A DNA stretch of 11,761 bases from positions 1 to 11,761 of the forward strand of contig URKE01000053.1 in the NCBI GenBank assembly GCA_900548285.1. Reading direction: 5' to 3'. The notes beneath the pieces are model-generated. The model was given only the letters and a program-made list of their open reading frames with translations. It did not search any database and was not told the origin of the DNA. Both the position numbers and the translations under genes were made by a program. Shown here piece by piece: positions 6,764 to 11,761 of this stretch; position 1 is the first letter of the stretch, and each line of letters starts with the position of its first letter. This DNA comes from an uncultured Eubacteriales bacterium (GTDB lineage: Bacteria > Bacillota > Clostridia > Christensenellales > Borkfalkiaceae).

Positions 6764-6793
6764 GGCAAGGCGTTTTGCATAGTTACCCTTGCC
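6764..6793 (-). repeat. Intercistronic hairpin between ssb and rpsR
   Basis: GGCAAGG at 6793-6787 and CCTTGCC at 6770-6764 (minus-strand reading) form a 7-bp perfect stem around a 16-base loop. It lies in the 94-nt gap between ssb and rpsR and is not followed by a U-run, so it is not an intrinsic terminator. A role in mRNA processing, stability or differential expression is possible; nothing in the sequence decides it. Confidence 0.4.
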
Positions 6794-6822
6794 CGAACGT
6801 TCTGCCCGTTTTAAGAGGCGAA

Positions 6823-7233
6823 TCAGAACGGAAGTTCTTCGTCGTCGACCTGTTGAAGCGTCGGTTTGGACGGCTTCGGCGCGGGCATTTCGTTATCACC
6901 CGAAGTTTCGCTCTGGTTTTTGACGGACAAAAATTCGACTTCGTTGGCGATTATATCGGTAACCTGCCTCTTGTTGCCGTCCTTATCTTCGTAAGAACGG
7001 TTCTGAAGGCTGCCGACAACCGACACTTTGCTGCCTTTTTTAAGGTATCTTCCGCAATTTTCCGCCTGCGCTCTCCACACGGTGATATTAAAGAAATCCG
7101 TTGCGCGTTCTCCGTCGCTGCCCGAATAAGGTCTGTTGACGGCTAAGCCGAGTCTGCAATAAGGTATGCCGCTCGGGGTTTCGCTCATTTCGGGGTCACG
7201 CGTTAAATTGCCTATTAAAAATACTTTGTTCAT
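6823..7233 (-). CDS. ssb: Single-stranded DNA-binding protein
   Basis: SSB coats single-stranded DNA during replication, repair and recombination and recruits partner proteins through its C-terminal tip. The 136-residue product starts MNKVFLIGNLTRDPE and carries the OB-fold over about residues 1-105, including FFNITVWRAQAENCGRYLKK and GSLQNRSYEDKDG. A Pro/Ser/Lys-rich linker of some 20 residues follows, then the acidic tip DDEELPF, which is the partner-docking peptide. The ATG has a good AAGGAG site. Its place between rpsF and rpsR is standard for Bacillota and couples it to ribosomal protein expression. RecO, a known SSB-tip partner in many bacteria, is encoded further down this window. Confidence 0.97.
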   Translation of the reverse strand: MNKVFLIGNLTRDPEMSETPSGIPYCRLGLAVNRPYSGSDGERATDFFNITVWRAQAENCGRYLKKGSKVSVVGSLQNRSYEDKDGNKRQVTDIIANEVEFLSVKNQSETSGDNEMPAPKPSKPTLQQVDDEELPF

Positions 7234-7287
7234 AAATTTTCTCCTTGATTCTGAGCAAACTTCAACCTTTAAACTTCAAGTTTAAGA

Positions 7288-7569
7288 TTATCTTTTGGTT
7301 ATTAATCTTCTGAGTACGTGCTCGGTGATGCCCACAACTCTCTTGACTTCGCTGACAAGATTGCTGTCGCCTTCGAAAGCAACGTATACGTAATAACCGT
7401 CAGTTTTGTAGTCGATAGGATAAGCGAGTTTCTTAATGCCCCACTTCTCCGTCTTCTCGACAACTCCGCCGTTTTTCGTGATAACGCCTTCGATCTTCTC
7501 AACGAGTTGATCTTTGGCTTCATCGGAAAGAGCAGATTCCAAAATGTAAATCATTTCGTACTTGTTCAT
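7288..7569 (-). CDS. rpsF: 30S ribosomal protein S6
   Basis: Ribosomal protein S6 pairs with S18 and binds the central domain of 16S rRNA in the 30S platform. The product is 93 residues, the usual length for bacterial S6. It starts MNKYEMIYILES and contains the conserved block EKWGIKKLAYPIDYKTDGYY at about residues 40-60, ending HVLRRLITKR. I chose the ATG at 7569 because GGGAGGT lies six bases upstream and the family N-terminus begins here; the in-frame ATG at 7644 would add 25 residues with no homologous character and no better ribosome binding site. It is first in the rpsF-ssb-rpsR operon, with 54 nt to ssb. Confidence 0.97.
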   Translation of the reverse strand: MNKYEMIYILESALSDEAKDQLVEKIEGVITKNGGVVEKTEKWGIKKLAYPIDYKTDGYYVYVAFEGDSNLVSEVKRVVGITEHVLRRLITKR

Positions 7570-7585
7570 TTTTTTACCTCCCGGA

Positions 7586-7665
7586 CTTATTCGGCTTACG
7601 GACTTACGCCGCAAGCAAGGTTTTTTCTCTTGACCTTCTCGCATTGCGCGATTATGGTCGCAAGT
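7586..7665 (-). promoter_or_regulatory. Structured rpsF leader, candidate S6:S18 autoregulatory element
   Basis: Two hairpins can be drawn in the leader. The first, 7664-7629, starts at the predicted 5' end of the transcript: CTT/AAG and GACC/GGTC pairs, an internal loop, then TCGC/GCGA closing a five-base loop. The second, 7615-7586, has CTT/AAG and CGGC/GCCG stems and a 12-base loop, GTAAGTCCGTAA, containing CCG. The ribosome binding site for rpsF follows at once, and the loop's AAGTCCG recurs just before it. rpsF leaders in many bacteria carry an S6:S18-binding element with conserved CCG that represses the operon. Assignment to that class here is by position and the CCG loop only, without covariation. 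Confidence 0.35.
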
Positions 7666-7671
7666 TACATA

Positions 7672-7700
7672 ATTATAATTCTTTTCGTTTCGATTGTCAA
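7672..7700 (-). promoter_or_regulatory. Consensus vegetative promoter for rpsF-ssb-rpsR
   Basis: The minus strand reads TTGACA at 7700-7695 and TATAAT at 7677-7672 with exactly 17 bp between them. This is a full match to the housekeeping (sigma A / sigma 70) consensus in both hexamers and spacing, so strong expression is expected. The predicted transcription start is near 7665, giving a leader of about 95 nt before rpsF. Confidence 0.9.
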
Positions 7701-7753
7701 GCGTTTAAACGGTCGGTTATAAAGCCGATTTCAGACGTTTAACGTTTTTTGTT

Positions 7754-7786
7754 CCGCGGGCGGGCGGCGACACCGCCCGCCCGCGG
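7754..7786 (-). terminator. Strong GC hairpin after the giant gene, no U-tract
   Basis: Positions 7754-7767 and 7773-7786 are perfect 14-bp complementary arms made only of G and C, with a five-base loop (7768-7772). It lies about 20 nt after the stop codon of the giant gene. On the minus strand the hairpin is followed by AAC and a run of A, not U, so it is not a canonical intrinsic terminator. It may terminate without a U-tract, act with Rho, or protect the 3' end of the mRNA. Confidence 0.55.
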
Positions 7787-7807
7787 CTTACTTGAATCGA
7801 TTTGGCA

Positions 7808-10800
7808 TTACGCCGTAAAGTCAGCACTGTAAAGCAATACGTCTACAAGTTGGTTGATCGTAAGAGATTTCCAATAAGTTTCGCCTAAGGCTTTTACATA
7901 CGTCGCATACTTGTTTTCATAATCCGCATCACCGATTCCCGGTTTCAAGTCTGCGATTTCCTTAGTACCGAGTGCGGCGTGGGCTTGCGTTTCGGTTTTA
8001 CTCTTTGTGACGACTGCGTCCGTACTCCATGTATTGGTACTCTCATCGTACTTGTAAAGTACTGCCGCTCCGTAAATCTCGTTCATATATCCTGCCGTAT
8101 TAACGTTAATCGGAAGAAGTTCGTTGGCGTAAAGTTCGCCTGCCGTAGCCTTTGACATAACGCCCGCCATCGCGTGGCTGATATCGCCTAGCTTTGTGTT
8201 TGGCGAGATGAGGTTGATCGGGCCGGTAACCGCAGTCATATCGTAGATGTCGCCGATAAGAACGTAATTGTTGATATTGTTGACCAACTCCGTCGTGAAG
8301 TTCGAGCCGCGGGAATCGTTAACCGAACGACCGATCATGCAAAGCAAGATATTGTTGCCCGTGTGCTCTCCGTCTTTGTTGATTACCCACTTGCCGGACT
8401 TAGCGTCGTAATGATACCAGCCTGCGGTATAACCGGTCGTCGGAGGATTCATGTGATCGTGCGTTGCGACACCGCAATGCTTACCTTCGCCGTCGCAATA
8501 AACTTCGTGACTGATCATTTCCCAACCGGCGGCGGTATTTTTGTACCAGCCTGCGGTATGGTCGTCGTGACCTATCATGCAAGCGTCGCCGACGCCGTCG
8601 CAGTATTCGTAGTTCATCAGGTTGCCGAGTTTAAGCGTGTTGAGCGTGTCGTCAACGTTGAACGTGCCGTTTAAGATATCCTTCATCGGAACGTTTGCGA
8701 GCGTTCTTTCGATTGCGTTCGCCATGCGGTAACCCGCGCTCTCTTTTACGTACCAGGTGAGCGTTTTGACTTTGTCGTGCGTGGCTGAGGTGTGACCTTC
8801 GACGGTACACTTGTTCGTAGCGCCCGTTCCCGCCATGTCGCAATAATCGTAACCGAGTACGTCGCCGAGTTTGAGGCTTCCGAACATATCTCCGAACTTA
8901 ACGTCGCCGTTGCCGAGGATATAGCCGAGTCTGATATCGGCCATTACGCCCTCTACAACGCCTACCTCTTCGTAAATTGTGCCGTTCTTCTTATACCAGC
9001 CCGCCTCGTGCGAAGTTTCGCTGTGACCTAAAGTACATTCGTCCGCGTGGATGTGATATCCGTCCGCGTTATCCGTGTGGGTTTCTTCCGTGCAAACGTT
9101 ATATTGAGTATGTTCGCCCTCCGTCTTGGTGTACTTCTTGCCGCAGTGAGCGTAGCCTATAAGTTCACCGACGTAAACGTCGCCGAGTATTTTGTTGATA
9201 TTGAAGCCTTCTCCGAGAAGCTCGCCGAGTTTGATGCCGTAAACGTGTTTCATTATAACGCCGCCGTTTTCCGCGCTGACGTCCTCAACCGTTCCGTCGG
9301 CTTTATACCATACGTCGTCAACGAGGTACTTGCCGAGCATTTCGCCCACGCAAACGTCGCCGAGCGTGTTGATAATGAACTGTTTGGGTTCGTTTATCTT
9401 TCTGAGAAGTCCGGAAATAGTAACGTCGTTGCAGAGAATCGACAACGGGTGCGAGAAGGATCTTGCAATCTCCCATTTACCGGTGGTTTCGTTTCTCTCG
9501 ATGTCGGTATTCTTTACGAATCCCTTGAACGCCTTTGCTTTAAACGCGTATCCGAGTACGTCGCCGAGATTAAGTCCGCCGACAAGACCGTCGGTCGTTC
9601 CTTTCTGATCGCCGAGGAAGTAAGCCTTAACATTATTCGCTCTGATCGCCCTGAGAAGATCTCCCGACGACGAAGAGAAGATAACGTTTGCGATTTCCTT
9701 GAAGTTACCCGTTACGGTGAGGTTATAATCCTCGTCGTAAGTATAAGTCATCTGAAGTTTCGTCGCGGTGAGTTTTTCCACAATCGCGCCGAGAACGTCG
9801 CCGACCGTAAGCGTGCCGTAAGTATCGATTACGAAGTTGATTATCGCGGTATTCTTAGCCTTTCCGCTCGCCGCGCTATAGTTCTTCATGAACGCGTCTA
9901 TATCGTTGAGGCTGATATTGAACGTTGCCGCAACGACCTTCGCCGCTTTGCCTTTGAGCATTGTGTTGTCCGCTTTGAACTCGTAAGCGTAACCGTTCGC
10001 TTTGAGCGAAAGTTTAGTCGCGAGATACTTCGCGAACAGGTCGTAACCGAAGTCGCCTACGGTAAGTTCGCCGAATTTTACTTTAAGCAGATTTTTGAAC
10101 CTTGCGGTGAAATCTTTGCCGATGCAATTGTTGATATCGAGAAGTTGAACGTTGAACACCGCGCCGAGAACGTCCGCAAACTGTTTATCGAGTTTATAGC
10201 CGATATTCTCCTCGAAGTTTTCAAAGCCGTATCCTTCGCAAAGTTTGCTCTTGGAAACGCTTCTTAAAACGTCGTAGAACAAATCTCCGAGATAAAGCGT
10301 CTGGAACATCTCTTTGAGGTGAACAAGAACGTTCGATTTCTGATCGAACAAGTCCTCTTTGAATTTTATGTTGAGAACTATGTCGTAGATCTTCTTGAAG
10401 TTACCGCTCGTTTCGTAAAGGCCTTCCGCGTTGACGCTCTCATATGCGTAACCTTTGATTCCGTAGCCGGATTTGTTCGTCTTTTTCGCGAGAATCGAGA
10501 TCAGGTCGAACAAATAGTCGCCCAACTTTCTGTCGAGAACAAACTTAGCCTCAAGTCCGTCCACGAACGTTCCCGCTTTGATATCCGCAAGAATATCGTT
10601 TACGGTCAGGTTCACGAACGTGTCTACGACCGCCTTGAACGAGCCTTCCGCGTAATATTCGCCGTTCGTTTCGCCGATTGAAGATTCGAGCGAGCGAAGC
10701 GCGTTGTTATAGGGATTCTTAATAAGTTTACCTATCTTATATCCGCCGACGGCGTCGATAACAAGTTGAGGCTTAACGACAGCGACCACCGCGCCGAACA

Positions 10801-11761
10801 AATACGTCGTGGGCAAGCCGTAAATCGTCTTGAGCAGCCCCGTTACTTCGGTAGTCTTGTTGAACCACTTTCCGTCCGCGTCGCGATGTACTCCGCCCTC
10901 GGGATTATCGAGTTGCGTGAGGTAATCGCCGATAAGAATCTTATCCGTTATGTTACAAACGTAAACAACAAGGTTCTTGACGCTTGCGGAAAGATCGTTC
11001 GTTGCGCCGAGTTTATCGAGCGTACCGCCTTCGTCTGCCTTTATTTCTTCCGCGTTGACTTTCAGCGCGACGGAAACGAGTTCCGCGATTCTGATATCGG
11101 AAAGATCCGCAAGCCCTTTAACGTTAAGGCTCTTGCCCGCAAGATCCTCGATATAGGTTTTCAGCGTGCGCAGATCGTTCTTGGTGTATTTCGCGACAAG
11201 CGTAGCGATTCTGTTCTGCCAGGTCGGCAACGTTTCGCCGCTCTTTGCCGCGAACATTCCGATAACGTCGGCGAACGTGAGATCCATTGCGTCGCCGAGA
11301 ACATACGGGATTCCGCCGTTCTTGTAAGTCCACTTCTCGCCTTCTGCGGCGGGAGCTTCGATTCCGTTTACGATGTTCGCAATGTCGCCGACTCTTATAT
11401 CGCCGAAGTAATAAGTGATTAAATCAACGTACTTCTTATTCTTGAGATTGTTGAGAACAACGTCCGTTACCTGTATGAGCGTTTCTCCTCTCGCAATCTT
11501 ATCGAACGCGCCGTTCGCGATTATTCTGTCCACCGTCGCGTTGCCGATATCGCTCAGATAATCGTCAAGCGTTCTGTTGACGGTTACGTCTGCCACGATA
11601 AGTCTGATTACGTCTTCAACGATTCCCGCTTTGATAGCCTTAACCCATTCGGTCACGTTGTTAGCCGTTATATTGAACAAATCGTTTACGATATACTTCG
11701 CCGTCAGCGTTCCGTTAACCCAAAGTCCGATATTCGCGTCGTATTTGATATTTCCGTTTAC
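7808..11761 (-). CDS. Giant repetitive protein of unknown function (5' end beyond window)
   Basis: I do not recognise a named family. The frame has no stop from the right window edge to the TAA at 7808-7810, so at least 1317 residues are visible and the true start lies outside; the TTG at 11680 is only an internal codon. The protein is built from degenerate repeats around a short motif, L-x-[VIL]-G-[DE]-[VIL]-[LIF]-G-[YFK], for example LKLGDVLGYDYC, LNLGDVLGYAFK, LGDVYVGELIGY and LTVGDVLGAI. In the N-terminal two thirds the units are about 100-130 residues and rich in Asn, Lys, Ala and Tyr. In the last third they shorten to about 45-105 residues and add a W-Y-K motif and Cys/His-rich inserts. 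The visible part has no catalytic motif, clear membrane helix, LPxTG sorting signal or SLH domain; it ends in LVDVLLYSADFTA. A surface or secreted structural role is inference from size and repetitiveness. Codon use resembles the neighbouring genes. The following gene, rpsF, has its own promoter. Confidence 0.9.
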   Translation of the reverse strand, partial: VNGNIKYDANIGLWVNGTLTAKYIVNDLFNITANNVTEWVKAIKAGIVEDVIRLIVADVTVNRTLDDYLSDIGNATVDRIIANGAFDKIARGETLIQVTDVVLNNLKNKKYVDLITYYFGDIRVGDIANIVNGIEAPAAEGEKWTYKNGGIPYVLGDAMDLTFADVIGMFAAKSGETLPTWQNRIATLVAKYTKNDLRTLKTYIEDLAGKSLNVKGLADLSDIRIAELVSVALKVNAEEIKADEGGTLDKLGATNDLSASVKNLVVYVCNITDKILIGDYLTQLDNPEGGVHRDADGKWFNKTTEVTGLLKTIYGLPTTYLFGAVVAVVKPQLVIDAVGGYKIGKLIKNPYNNALRSLESSIGETNGEYYAEGSFKAVVDTFVNLTVNDILADIKAGTFVDGLEAKFVLDRKLGDYLFDLISILAKKTNKSGYGIKGYAYESVNAEGLYETSGNFKKIYDIVLNIKFKEDLFDQKSNVLVHLKEMFQTLYLGDLFYDVLRSVSKSKLCEGYGFENFEENIGYKLDKQFADVLGAVFNVQLLDINNCIGKDFTARFKNLLKVKFGELTVGDFGYDLFAKYLATKLSLKANGYAYEFKADNTMLKGKAAKVVAATFNISLNDIDAFMKNYSAASGKAKNTAIINFVIDTYGTLTVGDVLGAIVEKLTATKLQMTYTYDEDYNLTVTGNFKEIANVIFSSSSGDLLRAIRANNVKAYFLGDQKGTTDGLVGGLNLGDVLGYAFKAKAFKGFVKNTDIERNETTGKWEIARSFSHPLSILCNDVTISGLLRKINEPKQFIINTLGDVCVGEMLGKYLVDDVWYKADGTVEDVSAENGGVIMKHVYGIKLGELLGEGFNINKILGDVYVGELIGYAHCGKKYTKTEGEHTQYNVCTEETHTDNADGYHIHADECTLGHSETSHEAGWYKKNGTIYEEVGVVEGVMADIRLGYILGNGDVKFGDMFGSLKLGDVLGYDYCDMAGTGATNKCTVEGHTSATHDKVKTLTWYVKESAGYRMANAIERTLANVPMKDILNGTFNVDDTLNTLKLGNLMNYEYCDGVGDACMIGHDDHTAGWYKNTAAGWEMISHEVYCDGEGKHCGVATHDHMNPPTTGYTAGWYHYDAKSGKWVINKDGEHTGNNILLCMIGRSVNDSRGSNFTTELVNNINNYVLIGDIYDMTAVTGPINLISPNTKLGDISHAMAGVMSKATAGELYANELLPINVNTAGYMNEIYGAAVLYKYDESTNTWSTDAVVTKSKTETQAHAALGTKEIADLKPGIGDADYENKYATYVKALGETYWKSLTINQLVDVLLYSADFTA
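7811..11410 (-). repeat. Degenerate protein-level repeat array, LGDVLGY type
   Basis: The G-[DE] core motif recurs at least a dozen times along the reading frame. Approximate positions are 11360-11408 (GDIRVGDIANIV), 10032-10073 (LTVGDFGYDLF), 9767-9815 (LTVGDVLGAIVEKL), 9541-9580 (LNLGDVLGYAFK), 9326-9365 (LGDVCVGEMLGKYL), two copies in 9145-9235, two copies in 8838-8902, 8600-8636 (LKLGNLMNYEYC), 8235-8265 (YVLIGDIYD) and 8180-8198 (TKLGDI). On the plus strand this shows as frequent recurrence of acgtcgccgag. The units are diverged, so the array is old rather than a recent tandem expansion. Unit boundaries are estimated by eye. Confidence 0.75.
8409..9160 (-). other. Cys/His-rich insert region within the giant protein
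   Basis: Four Cys/His-rich segments fall in this stretch, each ending in a W-Y motif; three of them directly follow an LGD(V/I)LGY-type motif. In translation order, the first (about 9159-8991) starts AHCGKKY and contains NVCTEETHTDNADGYHIH and ECTLGHSETSHEAGWY. The second (about 8846-8749) has CDMAGTG then KCTVEGHTSATHD. The third (about 8612-8542) reads CDGVGDACMIGHDDHTAGWY. The fourth (about 8503-8409) has YCDGEGKHCGVATHDHMN and then TAGWYHY. The shared pattern is C-x(n)-C-x(2-3)-[GE/AT]-H-x(1-4)-H. The first insert resembles C-x2-EEHTHT-x-x-C motifs found in some Firmicute surface proteins. Metal binding or disulfide formation is inference only. Confidence 0.7.

Noticed and set aside
7269..7285. 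Palindrome TTAAACTT-C-AAGTTTAA between rpsF and ssb
   Set aside because: It is A/T-rich, with no U-run suited to termination and no known operator match; it is probably chance or a weak mRNA hairpin.
7570..7644. Longer rpsF start at ATG 7644
   Set aside because: It adds 25 residues with no S6 homology, and the good GGGAGGT site and family N-terminus mark ATG 7569 as the start.
8991..9159. Zinc-finger or DNA-binding domain
   Set aside because: The Cys/His spacing fits no classical zinc finger, and the context is a giant repetitive protein resembling surface proteins.
9047..10267. 406-codon open frame on the plus strand opposite the giant gene
   Set aside because: It is the antisense of a repetitive coding sequence. 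Its product has no family features and it has no ribosome binding site, whereas the minus-strand frame shows a coherent repeat pattern.
11678..11680. TTG at 11680 as the start of the giant protein
   Set aside because: The frame stays open for 27 more codons to the window edge, with sequence of the same repeat character, and no ribosome binding site precedes the TTG.
7811..11761. CRISPR array or recent tandem duplication in the repeat region
   Set aside because: The repeats are protein-coding and degenerate at the DNA level, with no constant-length direct repeats and spacers.

Overview
The window looks like chromosomal DNA of a Gram-positive, probably endospore-forming member of the Bacillota (class Clostridia). 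Three things point there. The minus strand carries yqfC-yqfD-phoH-pgpH-ybeY-era-yqzL-recO in the order known from Bacillus subtilis, including two sporulation-associated genes. It also carries the rpsF-ssb-rpsR operon. Shine-Dalgarno sites, where present, are of the GGAGG type, and the rpsF promoter is a perfect vegetative consensus. A gut Clostridia lineage known mainly from metagenomes is plausible, but I cannot fix the family from sequence alone. Every supported gene is on the minus strand, so transcription runs from high to low coordinates.

Region 1 (11761 to 7808) is one open frame of at least 1317 codons, cut by the right window edge. It encodes a very large, repetitive, uncharacterised protein. 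Its core motif is of the form L-x-L-G-D-V-L-G-Y, often followed by a W-Y-K motif. In the last third, Cys/His-rich segments are inserted between these two motifs at the same place in successive units. This is the accessory and least explained part of the window. It ends in a 14-bp perfect GC hairpin that has no U-tract.

Region 2 (about 7700 to 6367) is the rpsF-ssb-rpsR operon. It has a perfect TTGACA-17-TATAAT promoter, a structured leader of about 95 nt that may be an S6:S18 autoregulatory element, and a classic intrinsic terminator.

Region 3 (about 6307 to 210) is a compact housekeeping and sporulation operon: yqfC, yqfD, phoH, pgpH, ybeY, era, a tiny yqzL and recO, closed by an intrinsic terminator. 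Genes are 1 to 27 nt apart or overlap from yqfC to ybeY, with looser spacing around era. The products cover sporulation (YqfC, YqfD), RNA metabolism and ribosome maturation (PhoH, YbeY, Era), cyclic di-AMP breakdown (PgpH) and recombination repair (RecO). dgkA and cdd, which lie between ybeY and era in B. subtilis, are absent. PgpH has lost the large extracytoplasmic sensor domain usual for the family. Positions 1 to 209 hold no gene I can support.
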